The translations under genes and the position numbers were made by a program. From Cylindrobasidium torrendii FP15055 ss-10 (lineage: Eukaryota; Basidiomycota; Agaricomycetes; Agaricales; Physalacriaceae): DNA of 36,698 bases. The notes beneath the pieces are model-generated. The model did not search any database. It saw only the letters and a list, made by a program, of their open reading frames with translations, and was not told the origin of the DNA. The DNA lies in the NCBI GenBank assembly GCA_000934385.1, contig KN880667.1:1-36698 (forward strand), given 5' to 3'. Positions 20,096 to 30,882 of this stretch are shown in pieces (positions within the stretch are counted from its first letter, which is position 1; every line of letters starts with the position of its first letter).

Positions 20096-21542
20096 ATGGA
20101 AACTCCTCACGCCGAAGAATGCATCTCGTTTACCCATCAAGCTGTTCAGCCTGAGGCCGTGACACTGGTTTCTAATACCACATGGCGTCTCTGCGTGCGT
20201 CGGCTTATTCGTGCATTACGCTTTGCTCATGCTACATTTCCAGGTGGTTGCTCATCAAGTTCTCTCCGGGATGGATCATGGCGAGTTAGATCGTAGGCTG
20301 CAAGAGCCATGGAATTCGCTGACTTGTGAGTTTTTCATTCTGCATATAGACTTGTTGTACTCATTCTGCACAGTGCAGCCCAGCGTGGCCAGAGCGATGC
20401 GTGTTTCCAAGTTTGCGTTCCGGCCGCAGGACCAGGTTCTCAAGGCCATCCTTCAGTTATATCGATACAACCTGTCCCGTGCTTTGGATGCGAGGGTTCG
20501 TCTGGATCAGGTGCGTCAAGCCAAACATCCTTCTGATTCTATTCCTGATTGACTCCAGAGTCCTGTCGTTCATATACCTTTGAAATGCACCGTCGAACTC
20601 AACAGAAAGTCGCATCACAGCCCTCTTTATACTAGACATCCTAGCACCGGGGCTACCACACGGCACACGTACCCATACGATGCTCTTCCTCGATTCGCAC
20701 CACTTGGGGATGCGGGACTCCTTTCAATGGCCACGCAAGCCTTTTTGGCTATGTCGTATTCGGAGGATTCGCTTTTCCCAGAGCTGGAGGACTTCTGGGA
20801 AGCCGACGAGGTCGACGAGCATGTGCGGTTGTTCAAGCAACCGCCGCCAGCAACCACTTTGCCCGCCCCATTCTTGCTGGAAGAAGTGCGAGCCATTCGC
20901 AGCATGAGGAAAAGAAAGCAAGCGGAAGATTCATCCCATCTCTCGAAACGCATACGACGCGCTGCGCCCTCCCAGCATCCGAAACGGTCGTCTCAAATGG
21001 CGGCGCCGTCCAAGGCGTCCGTTGTTGCTCGTTCTTCCTCACCAAAAATTCCTGGATCATTCAAACCATTCCACCTCCTACTCCCTCAAAACGCAAGCGC
21101 GTCGACACGCAACCCCGGGATTGCCCACAGGCTGAACGCGCGAAAGGGTCGCCGTGTATGGGGCCAGGTCCTGCGCGCATCGTTCACGCAAGGTCGTCCA
21201 AGGCCAAGGGAATGTCGAAAACGGAGGCAATCCTGCGTCCTGGCCGTGTGCGATGAAAGTTTTTCGCGCTCTCACACCCAGACTTGCCCACTCACTCGGA
21301 TTGCGCCTAGTTCCAGCTGGTTTTCGCGCTCGAGGCGGAGAGATCCTTCGGGTTTGACATCATGTTCTGCTTGCCGGCCTCGCGGACAGCCGACATCGAG
21401 GACAGGCGCCCTTCGCGTGTGTATGCCATGTCCTACATATCTGTATTATGTGCGAAGGGACTGGCCAGTGGATTGGTCCTTAGGATGTATAGTACACTAT
21501 ACCCAAAATCCAAGGAAGAAGAGAACCTGTTATGAAAACTGA
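20096..21542 (+). CDS. Unrecognised protein, probable frameshift in last exon
   Basis: Four exons are supported by splice motifs and phase: 20096-20194, 20244-20325, 20374-20510 and 20559 onward. Donors are GTGCGT, GTGAGT and GTGCGT. The protein starts METPHAEECISFTHQAVQ and reads on through AFRPQDQVLKAILQLYRYNL. I recognise no family. A basic stretch, RSMRKRKQ followed by LSKRIRRAAPSQHPKR, suggests nuclear entry. From about 21060 the open frame becomes Arg/Ser-rich and featureless, while another frame begins to read like protein (IPPPTPSKRKRVDTQPRD). After a plausible intron it continues as LVFALEAERSFGFDIMFCL to a stop at 21533-21535. No good splice pair links the two frames. A one-base indel near 21060-21080, real or an assembly error, is the simplest reading. 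The end at 21542 is the uncorrected frame. Confidence 0.5.
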
Positions 21543-22266
21543 GGCCCACGGCGTGGATAGACAGACAACGACCTTCAATCGGTCATAGGCAGCTCTTTTT
21601 GGATTATCTAGGTACATGCAGTCGGACATCTTCATTTGACGGTGTAGGGCGTGTTCGATAGAACATAATGCGCTGAGTGTTTTGCTGGACTAGCATACTT
21701 TTAACTTCAACGTAGACGGCGAGATGTTGTTGATGCATTTTGTTCCTTACGCACCATTGATATTGAGAGACTAAAGGGTGTAGGATATACTTCGAGAATA
21801 TGGTCAAGGGAATCAAGAGGCCCTGCGGACTCACTTCGCAGAGAATTCCTCCTTTGCTGCACTGCTAGGTTATCGTTATCTTTCACCGGAGCTTAAAAGG
21901 GCAAGTGCCGAGGCGGGTCGTTCGAATCCCATGAGTGAGTTGCGGACATCGACGAGAGTGCTTCTTCTCAAGATAAGGCAACGAGAAAGAGGGCGCGATG
22001 CGGACTGATAAAATGAATTACCAGTGAACGCACCATAAAGCGAGTGAAATTAGAAATCACTGGACAAGATTCAAACAACGCAGGATGGGGAGTATGCGTC
22101 ATTGACTCAGGAGCCCAGCAAGCGCGTTTCGTATCGAAATTCCGTCGGGCCCAGGAATCCAAGCATGGCTGCATATTTCGCAATTAACAGGGACTCGCGA
22201 AAATCAAAATGGCAAGTATCATCTTCCCACACGCCTTATGTATTTCTTCGTCATCTACTCTTCTTT
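21543..22266. other. Intergenic between two converging genes
   Basis: The plus-strand gene ending near 21542 and the RING-CH gene ending at 22267 face each other here. I see no further gene. A B-box-like GTTCGAATCC at 21928-21937 does not belong to a foldable tRNA. Confidence 0.5.
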
Positions 22267-23916
22267 CTACTCACCAACCCCCAACCCCTCCGCAAAAGGC
22301 AGATCCCTCACCTTCCTCGTCTCCTTTTCCCGCTTCTCCAAATACCTATAAACCAGCCCGAACGCATCCCTACCAAGAGCGTACAAAGCGTACCCAACGC
22401 TGTTCCGCCACCACACGGGGTCGAGCTGCGCCCAGGGGACGAGCGCACCGCCCCATAACGCCTGGAGGACGGTACTCGCGAAACCTGCTCCGTGCAGAGA
22501 CCCCCCCGCCGCGGTCCCAAAACTTCGATCCCCGAGCCGCCATCCCGAGCGAACCCCCAAGAACCGCCTGAGGCTGGGAAACGGAATCCGGAGAAGCAGC
22601 GCGCCGAAGCGAGATGCGATGAGGGGGACGAGGAGCGCCGAGGCCAGGGTGCGCCCAAAGACGGCGATGGCCTGCAGCTGGATCGTTATCGCGCCGGGCC
22701 GTGCGGGGACGGGTTGTGCGCCGCGTGCGGGGACGTTGCCGTTGTCGTCTAGGCCGTTGCCGTGTGCGCCGCGGGCGACGATGTCCATGCCATTGACGTT
22801 GATCCCATGGCGGAAGTCCTCGTCGACGAACACGTCGCGCGCCCAAAGCCTGTCGTGGTCCCACACGCGGTCGTCCTGGGGTGAAGGTGGACCGAGGAGG
22901 CGGGTAGAGAGGTGCTCGAGTGTGCGGTGGTAGAAAGCGTGGATGAAGGGGATGATGAGCACAGCGGCGAGTTGTGGCGTTGGAGGCCATGCTAGTTCAG
23001 TTCTTCTGGCGTAGGGTAGCTTGCCTGTGAAAGTGCGCACGGTAGGTGTAAACGACAGTGCAGCAAGAATAGGGTGTATGAGAGGAGAGTAACCCGCGAT
23101 ACGGGAGAACACGAAGTTGAAGGGGATGAGTGGGAGTTGGATGTAGGCCATCATCGGCCAGTGCGTTGTGTCGTCGGTCAGAACGGCGTCGAATACCCTG
23201 TACACATGTTAAGTATTTCCTTGACCTTCCACTCCTAAACAATAGCAAAAAGAGGCATTAAAAGGAACACGCACTCTTGTCCAAGGAACAACTTCATCGC
23301 ATACACCCCATACCCCATACTTGTCGCATACATCCCCACACCCACACTCGCAGCCACAGCCACCGCACCCCCCACCAAGCACGCCGTACCTATTTTCCCC
23401 GACTGCCTCGACACCCAGTTCATCATTCGCAAAACCAGAGGATTGTCGCTCGTAATCTCATACGGCGTGTTGCATTGAGGGCATTTCGCGGCACTGGCTG
23501 CAGCGGCGTCGGACCGTGTTTGCGCGGACTGGAGCCATTCCAACAGGCAGGCTTCGTGTGCGATGAGGGCGCAGCGGCAGGGATGGATCCAAACGGCGCC
23601 GGTGGGTTCTGTGGATGGTGGATGGTCAGAAGGAATGGATATGGATATGGATTATTATGTGGAAGGAGGAAAGGGATATTGTTCAGACAGGGTGGATATC
23701 TCGGACAGAACGAATATCATTCGGAGACGAGGACATGGCCCTCGGTTAGAATTCGAAGGGGGTTCGTTCTCGAGATGCGTTGCGTTAGGGAACGCATTGG
23801 GAAGAAGTTGGGGAGGGAGGATGTAAGTAGCACGTACCAGTATAAACCTCCTCATCCCGGCAGATATAACACAGTTTGACGCGTAGGTCGTCGATGGTGG
23901 GAACGTAGTCGCTCAT
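22267..23916 (-). CDS. MARCH5-like RING-CH membrane E3 ubiquitin ligase
   Basis: Three exons (23838-23916, 23275-23608, 22267-23197) join to 1344 nt, 447 aa. The RING-CH finger fills residues 16-72 in C4HC3 order: C16-Y-I-C19, C37-R-C39, H44-E-A-C47, C69-P-Q-C72, with Trp51 in LLEWLQ. This is the zinc-binding platform that recruits an E2~ubiquitin. The finger resembles animal MARCH5 (PCRC, ACL..W, CPQCN). Behind it lie several hydrophobic stretches: IGTACLVGGAVAVAASVGVG, MMAYIQLPLIPFNFVFSRIA, LAAVLIIPFIHAFY and VFGRTLASALLVPLIASRFG. They suggest a multi-pass membrane protein like MARCH5 of the outer mitochondrial membrane; that location is inferred. A Cys-free loop rich in Asp/Gly/Asn separates the third and fourth segments. 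A broken paralogue lies at 17890-19656, 4.4 kb away in the same orientation. Confidence 0.9.
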
Positions 23917-24727
23917 CGTCCGTGCGCTTTGGATTTCCTTAGTCTTGAGGTTATGTGCGTCCGCGGTAATATGCCGAGATTCGTCCTGTGCGTTCGGGAT
24001 TCCTGCAAGTAGTCGTCCTCAGCCTGTGCGTCCGTGATGCTGATGCTGGCGGTAGGCGTGATGCAGGCGCTGACGATCCCGGCCGGCAAATTCACTTCAC
24101 CTTCTCAGCCTCTCACGTGAAAGAAGTGGCGTTGGAACTTCGAATCCCGGCCAGTGCTGAGTGAGCTGCAAGGAGAAGATGATCTTCGAAGTGAGCAGCG
24201 TTCTTCTCACGGATGAGCAGCAGGTTATTTGATCATGATTATTTTGTTATACGCAGGTATGGCACGCATGGTAAGCTTGAGCTTGGGCTTCAACTCTCCC
24301 ATGTCTGTGTCAAATCCAATTACAACATGTGTACCTTTTCAAGGAGCTATGCATTTTCTAGCCTGAGTCCCAGAAATCTTCCAGTACATACATATAAGCG
24401 CCCAAGGCTTCAGCTAAATGGTTTGAACACTGCACCACCGCCACACGCACACATAGCACGCCTCCCCCCAGCTGAAACCCTCTGTCTTTCTCAAGGGTCT
24501 CGCAAAAAGCGCGCGCCAATATCATCTCAAGCGAAAGCTGTGCTCGCGTTTCCGGTCATGCCTGCAAGTAGCGAACCCAGAAGAGTGGCACCCGAGATGA
24601 GACGAGAGGGTATAAAAGGTGTGGAGCGCTCGGGTGTAAAACATTTTTCTTTCCTTTCCTTTCCCCGCCCCCGCCTTCTTTAACGCCCAACCGCTTGTCG
24701 CTTTCAACGAACGCCCTTCACTCGAAA
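23917..24727. promoter_or_regulatory. Divergent promoter region, RING-CH gene and Cu/Zn SOD A
   Basis: The RING-CH gene (minus) and SOD A (plus) are transcribed away from each other over 811 bp. The SOD side has a TATA box at 24611. Three similar phrases (GTGCGCTTTGGATTCC, CTGTGCGTTCGGGATTCC, CTGTGCGTCCGTGATGC) between 23925 and 24045 are a weak direct repeat. I see no gene. Confidence 0.5.
24611..24618 (+). promoter_or_regulatory. TATA box of Cu/Zn SOD A
   Basis: TATAAAAG lies 110 bp upstream of the ATG at 24728, in a fitting position. It is followed by a CT-rich stretch (CTTTCCTTTCCTTTCC), as is common before fungal transcription starts. Confidence 0.65.
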
Positions 24728-25749
24728 ATGATGATGATGTCCAAGTCCTCAATTGTGTTCGCTGTCGGCCTCGTTGCGTCTGCTGTCTCTGCTTCAAGGT
24801 GTGTACCAACATCTCTCTTTGGTAAAGAAAACACTAATTATGTATCTAGCATGAAATCTAGGTATGTGAACAATTTGGTTGTACAAACACGGACTTTTGT
24901 CTGACCCTTTGTTAGGACGGACACCGAGCCTCGCACGGTACGCCTCATCGCCTTTCATTTTCATTTGCATATCTCATTTACTGCTAGGCCATCGTCGTCC
25001 TCGACCACATCTCCCCCTCCTCCAACGTCTCCGGCACAGTCTGGTTCTCCCAAGCCTGCGCCGACTCTCCGGTACAGATCTCCGGCCACATCGAGGGTCT
25101 GGCGCCGAACTCGCCGCATGGGGCGCATGTGCAGTACGTCCAGTTCCAACATTCTTTCATGCTTTATGCTCGAACTTCCCTGTACACGTTGCTTTACTTC
25201 ACTTCTACCTACGCATTCACACGCACGCATCTGACTGACGCCTCTCCACAGTCAACTAGGCAACCTCACCGCCGGCTGCGCTTCCAGCGGAGGCCACTTC
25301 AACCCCTTCAACCAGACGCACGGCGCGCCCTCCGACGAGGTCAGGCATGTCGGGGACATGGGCAACCTCGTCGCCGATGAAGGAGGTGTGATTGAGTTTG
25401 AGCTGGAGGATGTGTGGATGTCGTTGTATGAGAGCGATACTAGCATTCTTGGGTGAGTCTTGCCGTTGCTGCTTCCCCTCGCTGGGTCTCGCTACTGCTA
25501 CTGCCACTGCGACGTTGAGAAGCGGCGTACTGACTCTTCACCGCCAGCCGAACCCTTGTACTACACGGCGGCCAGGACGACCTCGGAAAGGGTGGGAACC
25601 AGACCTCCCTTGAGAATGGAAACAGCGGGGATAGGATCGCGTGTGGCATCGTTGGTGCGTTTTCTGCTTCTTTTACTTGCCATCGGGTGCATGAGGATGC
25701 ATGTGAGAAGTGAGGCTGACGCCGATTTCTTCTTCTAGGGTTTGCGTGA
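24728..25749 (+). CDS. Secreted Cu/Zn superoxide dismutase, copy A
   Basis: Six exons (24728-24798, 24916-24937, 24988-25133, 25252-25452, 25548-25654, 25739-25749) join to 558 nt, 185 aa. The N-terminus, four Met codons then [19 protein letters not shown], is a signal peptide. The mature part is a complete Cu/Zn SOD, which converts superoxide to oxygen and hydrogen peroxide. Copper ligands are the two His of HGAHVH and the His of [12 protein letters not shown]. The bridging His is in GGHFNPF, and the zinc ligands are in NQTHG and RHVGDMGN. The disulfide Cys pair is in GCASSGG and ACGI. NVSG, NLT and NQT are N-glycosylation sites. Signal plus sequons point to an extracellular enzyme. Exon 2 has 22 nt and the last exon only 11 nt, coding the end of a Gly codon, Phe-Ala and stop; both are needed for the chain to stay in frame. 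Confidence 0.92.
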
Positions 25750-26576
25750 AGAGTGTACGCCTTTTGAACGCACTCTCCCCCCACGAGCTTTTTTTCTTTT
25801 CCTCACGGAAGGTGTTCTTGTCCATCGCTGAACGTGAACATCGAACGTGAACACTCCTGATTCAGTTATTATAATTTATCCGTACATTCGTGAATATATA
25901 CCATCGATCTGCCTTTGTCAAGTCTTTCCTGTCCCGTTGCTTTGAAGCTGAGGTCTCACGCCGCGAGTGCGTTGAAGTGCGATGATCACGGTTTGCGCCG
26001 CGATAAATCTCCTAACAAAGCGGCTTGAGGTGTAAAATGTAATACCTACCTGCAAGGAAGCACGACGCACCCCAAGAGGGTGCAGCGCTGTGTAATACAA
26101 GGAGTAACCGACAAAGAACGCTCTGTCGCCGTTCAGGCTGCGAGGTGGGAAGACTCATGAGAAGGCGACACATCCGATGATACTAAATAACATAGCTTGC
26201 GATTTGAATGTATTTCGCGCCAAGTCTGGAGCTCGAGGATTCCTCAGGGCCCGTGCGCTAGAGGCTGGTGAACTGCACCACGGTCACGCGACTAGGATGC
26301 AACTCTACACATTCTCGATCATATCCTGCACGCCATCCAACAAGTATCCAAAAGTCTCCGAGACTTGCTATTTCTCAATCAGACGCCTCGAAGAACGCGA
26401 CACTTCGCACGGCTGGGCCGCCACGGCGTCGGCACGACAACGGCACGGCGGTAATGCGACCCATGTCAAAAGAGTTTTACGTACACACAAACACGACCCT
26501 GGGCTCGATCATACCACAGTAAACAGGTTGCTTTCCGCCCATCATCTCTCCTTCCTGGCTTGCCTCAGACCTCTTT
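25750..26576. other. Intergenic between SOD A and the zinc-finger gene
   Basis: It holds the 3' region of SOD A and the promoter of the C2H2 gene, both plus strand. Open frames near 26177-26570 have no domain and no splice support. I see no RNA gene or repeat. Confidence 0.5.
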
Positions 26577-27836
26577 ATGAACCTCTCCGACCGAAAATGT
26601 CCGCAATGCTCATTCGAAGCGCCGCGCTCAAGCGAGCTAGAACGACACATCCGGACACACACCGGCGAGCGCCCATTCGTGTGTGACTGGCCAGACTGCA
26701 ACTACGCCGCGTCCCAGCCGGGGAACCTGTCCCGCCACCGCCGCGTACATACTGGGGAGCGGCCGTACGCATGCGATTGGCCGGATTGCACTTATGCAGC
26801 TGGGCAGAAGAATTCTCTTGATGCACATAGACGCGTTCATTTGAAGCCTCTGGAGTCTGGCGCACCCCTCATCGACACCCCCGTTTCATCTTCTTTGGAT
26901 GATTCTGCTGCAATACCTCCTCCACTGCCCACCTCTAGCCATGGGTACGCCACAGCTCGCGACATCGACCGTCGCCAGCAGAGCAAAGAAGAAGAGATCT
27001 ATCACTGTCCAATTGAGGACTGCACGTACTCTTCCGCGCGGAACGACATCCTTTCCAAACACATCCGAACGCACGAGTGAGTTCACTGTTCCTTAAGCGG
27101 CTGCGCTTCTAATCATTTGTCCCAAACCTATGTTGAACTCTTTTCTTTTTACCAGGCGCCAGGAATGGCCTTCGCGTCTACCTAACACCTATCCTGCGGC
27201 GTCTCGCAGCATGAGCATAGATCTGGGAGAGGAGCCAAAGTCCGCGTCACGTTCGCCAAGCCCAGAGTCTGGCGTCCATAATCCACACGAAGCATCACCG
27301 TCTTCTTCGCTGCCTGTTCCGAAGTATCTATGCGACTGGAAGGACTGCAAATACGTCGCGTCCAAAGCAGGAAACCTCACACGACATAAACGCATTCATA
27401 CCGGCGAGCGCCCCTTCTTATGCCCCGTTGAGTGGTGCAGCTATGCGGCTGGGAGACAAGACGTCCTCAAATGCCACCTCGATACCCATGCGTGCGTGTT
27501 GCTTGTTCCATTACTCAACCCAATGACTTTTGTCTGAATAATCCCTTCTTTTTTTTTGCTTGCTTATGCAACAGTGCAAAACCCCAGTCCAGGCTATCAC
27601 CGGGACCCTCGTCATCCTCTACACGCTCGACACTATCGCCGAGCCCGGACGCTATGTCGTACTTTCCGACAGCGGGAACGACCCCCGCTTCATCTGCGCC
27701 AACGACGCCGTTCGATATCAACTCGCGTCCGTTTAGAGAAAAGCACGATCTGTGGTGCAGCGGAGGGATACACTGTGCGATGGGGCTTACCCGTGCAGGG
27801 TGTATAGCCGCAAAGGGGGGCGCGAACAGGCTGTAA
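26577..27836 (+). CDS. Six-finger C2H2 zinc-finger protein
   Basis: Three exons (26577-27076, 27156-27491, 27575-27836) join to 1098 nt, 365 aa; donors are GTGAGT and GTGCGT. Fingers 1-3 lie in tandem at residues 8-28, 36-58 and 66-88, with TGERP linkers. Finger 1 is the short CPQC form; the others carry C-x4-C with a D/EC after two residues (CDWPDC). Finger 4 (CPIEDC ... HIRTH) ends exon 1. Fingers 5 and 6 (CDWKDC ... HKRIHTGERP, CPVEWC ... HLDTH) end exon 2. The repeated C-D-W-x-D-C-x-Y form suggests expansion from one unit. DNA binding in the nucleus is the expected role; the target is unknown. The Ser/Pro-rich linkers may carry regulation. An unusual C-terminal segment with three Cys and a His (LWCSGGIHCAMG, then AGCIAAKGG) is not a C2H2 finger. 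Confidence 0.88.
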
Positions 27837-28023
27837 AAAAGACTCACATAGATATGTATTAACGCACACACATCCACTTATTCTTTGGGACTTTTGTTAC
27901 TGTATCGGGTTATTATCTTGAGTGGGGAAAAACCATTTATGTACATCTGCATCGTGTACAGTAGTGTGTAGATATTCGCATCGGAGAACGCTTGCATTGT
28001 ATCTTGTATTTACTGGGGAGGAC

Positions 28024-29759
28024 CTATGTCTCCGAGTCCCGCAGTGAGCAATCCCAGAGCTTGATGCTCGCTTCCTTTGTTGAAGGACCAACTGGCCGTC
28101 TGTATATCATATCGTCCTCGCTGTCACTGTCGTCCTCGGAATCGCTGGTGCTCCCCGCATAGTGGCGTCCTCCGCTCGTCGAAAGGAGCACCGGCTCGCA
28201 CGGATTGTGGGAGACACTGGGTACGGAGTCTGCGACTCGTCAGCCGCCAATCAGTTCAGTTATGTATCCGCAACCTTTGTGTGCATCAAATGAGACGGTC
28301 GGCTTCAACACCGGCTCCGCAGACTGCGCGAGGAGGTCCCAAGTATGAATGCGGCCTCGCTAACTCTAAAGTTAATCTATAACATCCGACAGGGTGACTG
28401 GATTAAACATACCTCGTCCCCGATGCTTAGCCATCTCCCAGTGATATCAACAGAAAAGAAATGTCTCTGGCTAGACAACCTCGTCGTATCCCCCGTCGTA
28501 TAATGGGCGAAAGGTGCATCGGGGCTCCGGAGGTCCCACGCGTACACACCCTCTCTATAGCGGAAAGACGCGTACAGGAAATCCGGCACGGCTGGGTTGA
28601 ACATAACCTATGTTTCCGAAAATTAAGCAGCTAGCGAATGACACAGAACAATGAAGACCGGTGTACCTGAGTGACACCTGCTGCTTTTTCCTCTCCCAAG
28701 CCGATGTACATCGATGGAACATGCTCGATATCTGTGTCATACACTGCTATGTTCCATGGCGCGACGGCTAGGCTGCCTATCGCAAGCATGCTCGTTGTAG
28801 GGGAGTGGGAAATAGTCGATATAATTCCTGCACATGATTCAGTGGTGGGTTATGCGGAGGGACGTAAGTGGAGGGAAGAGGTCACCTTTGATACCATCCC
28901 TGCTCTTCTTCGCAGGACTCGTTAAGACGCGCGTACCTTCTTGTCCAGGCCGCCCTACATCGAACACCTCGAATGCAGACTCAAACCCGCAGAACAACCT
29001 ACACAACGCGCACCGTCAATGCCATATGGAGAAGAAAGAAAAAGATAGAACAAATTCTATGGAGGTGCAGCTTGAAAGAAGAAGAAAAAACGCAACTTGT
29101 CGCCTGCAGGACTAAACGCAAGACTATGAGGCGCGACCTGGCGTTCCCTGTGATCCACGATGGGGTACGAAGCGCGTAGCTGCACTCCAATCAGTACTCA
29201 GCCTACCACCACTCATCACAAGAAAAAAAAACAAGTCTCTCTCACGAGGGGAGACGCACCCGTCCGTCCACAGCATCCAGCAACTTCACCGGACATTCCC
29301 TTACAGACGCAGCGAAGCAATACGTCCCGGGGATCCACCTCGAAGCACTCGGAAACCACGCGTAGTCCAGCACGGGCGACGCCTGCGGTGACACCAGGAT
29401 TGGCCTCACTACATCTTCTTCCTTCGAACTGCCACACACGCGCGTTTCAATCGCGAGCATGGGGAGAGTTTATGAGAACCCACTAGACGCGGAAAGCATG
29501 GTCCTCGGTTTGACAGAGGAAGGACTGCCCATCTGGACTCCTGCGAATAGTCACTCAGCGTCTTCCTTCGAAGATAAATGAAGAAAAAAGAACAATGACT
29601 GTTGGTTCGGGGTACAGGAAGGGGGAGTTCAGTTACATACCATGTTGCCTTGCGGATGAAGTTCTTGGGTTCGTCCATTTCGATGGATATTCGGCTAGTG
29701 GGTGAATGGTTGAAATTATAGCGTGGAGGGGTCCATGCCGCCTCTACCGGGTCATCCAT
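28024..29759 (-). CDS. WRAP53/TCAB1-like WD40-repeat protein
   Basis: Nine exons (29641-29759, 29484-29540, 29260-29428, 29097-29179, 28937-28998, 28667-28827, 28413-28607, 28275-28359, 28024-28229) join to 1137 nt, 378 aa; every phase agrees. The order of blocks follows animal WRAP53: IRKATWSPDGQSFLCQTED, DYAWFPSASRWIPGTYCFAA, SVRECPVKLLDAVDGRLRAS, YPIVDHRERQVAPHSLAFSP, GDKLFCGFESAFEVFDVGRP, GIISTISHSPTTSMLAIGSL, GVYAWDLRSPDAPFAHY, RHFFSVDITGRWLSIGDE, RGRIHTWDLLAQ, and a last blade ending EASIKLWDCSLRD. It forms a beta-propeller scaffold. In animals TCAB1 binds CAB-box RNAs and telomerase RNA in Cajal bodies; yeast Swt21 is a distant relative linked to mRNA processing. A nuclear RNP role is therefore likely and telomerase work only possible. 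An acidic Ser/Asp/Glu insert (STSDSEDDSDSEDD) lies in the last blade. Confidence 0.85.
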
Positions 29760-30092
29760 AGTAATGGGGAAGGTATGTAAATAGGTGGTGGTTGTTAGTG
29801 TCAATGTTCAGAGAGTCACGATCGAAGCGATCGCGCTGATTTCCATGTGAAAATAGTGGCCACTTCGCGGTTAGTATTTCGTTGTTAATAGTGAGGCCTA
29901 TCGACATACAGATTCTTAAGAGAAAGTGTCGAGATGCGTCTTCTTCGACGCGCTGAGTAGATAAAACAACTGATGTACAATTCATGGTAGTCTACAACCT
30001 TCTAAGTATCGGACATTTTCAAGAGATAGTAGCGATGAGTGATGCCAGGAAATGAGGCAGCGAACTTCTGGGTATCCTACACGTCTCATGCA
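29760..30092. promoter_or_regulatory. Intergenic, upstream of the WRAP53-like gene
   Basis: It separates the 3' end of SOD B (30093) from the WRAP53-like start (29759), both minus strand, and should hold the latter's promoter. The sequence is A/T-rich. I see no TATA box in a clear position and no gene. Confidence 0.5.
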
Positions 30093-30882
30093 TTACGCAT
30101 AGCCTGGGTTACTTCAGCGTCGATCCGAAATAAGCATTTCATGAACCACACACCAATAATTCCACAAGCCACACGCGCGCCAGAATTGCCGTTCTGCAAC
30201 GACGCCTCATTGCCGCCTTTCCCAAGATCATCCTCGCCCCCATGTATGACCAGAGTTCGACTAAGTAAAAGCGACTCAGTGTGAGTTCGTTCCACACGCA
30301 GGAAGGGTTGCACGTACCCAACAACGCTTGTCGTCATCTCAAACAACGACATCAGCCCGAGATCTTCCAGCTTCACCTCAATGATGCCATCTGCGTCTGC
30401 CTGGAGATTTCCCAGATCGCCTACATGACGCACGTCGTCGTCGGGCGCACCGTGCGTGCTGTTGAAGGGGTTAAAATGCCCGCCGCTGGAGGCACATCCG
30501 TCCGTGAGGTTCCCGAATTCACTGGGAAGAATGAGTATGTTGAACATAACGCGTCCATCACTAGAGAGAAAGAGAACTTGGCGGGGCTGAGGAGGGGAAA
30601 CGTACTGAACATGCGCCCCATGTAGAGAGTTCGGCGCGAGCCCCTATATATGTCCGCTAATAACAACTGGTTCGCAGGCGCTAGCCTGCGTGAACAGGAC
30701 CGTGCCGTTGACGCCGCCAGCTGGGGACCCGTTCAGGATGGCGATGGCTTGAGCGGAGCCGGAGTCGCTAGGGCAGGGGGAAGATGCGCTGAAGCAGCTT
30801 TCAGCGTGTGTTGGCGAGGAACTTGGGCGAGTACGTACACAGAAACGACGGCAAGGGCAAAGGCGAACAAAATCTTGAACAT
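30093..30882 (-). pseudogene. Cu/Zn superoxide dismutase, copy B, with one in-frame TAG
   Basis: Five exons (30839-30882, 30606-30788, 30318-30521, 30154-30260, 30093-30103) join to 549 nt. The frame is kept from a signal peptide (MFKILFAFALAVVS) through a full SOD body to a tiny 11-nt last exon that matches the one in copy A. The single fault is codon 63: ISGHI is followed by TAG (30644-30646) where copy A has GAG. All metal ligands lie downstream and are intact (HGAHVH across the splice, [33 protein letters not shown]), as is the Cys pair. Compared with copy A, the 22-nt exon is absent and the signal exon differs. The product would be a 62-residue fragment unless the stop is read through, edited, or a sequencing error. 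No usable intron could remove it. Confidence 0.78.

Noticed and set aside
21928..21937. GTTCGAATCC, a tRNA B-box-like word
   Set aside because: No acceptor, D or anticodon stem can be formed around it and no A box lies at the right distance.
24213..24683. 156-codon plus-strand open frame upstream of SOD A
   Set aside because: It runs through the TATA box and pyrimidine tract of SOD A and has no recognisable feature.
30605..30705. Cryptic intron that would remove the TAG of SOD B (acceptor ATATATAG)
   Set aside because: The only nearby donor (GTTGTT) would give an intron of about 24 nt and delete a core beta strand; copy A has no intron there.
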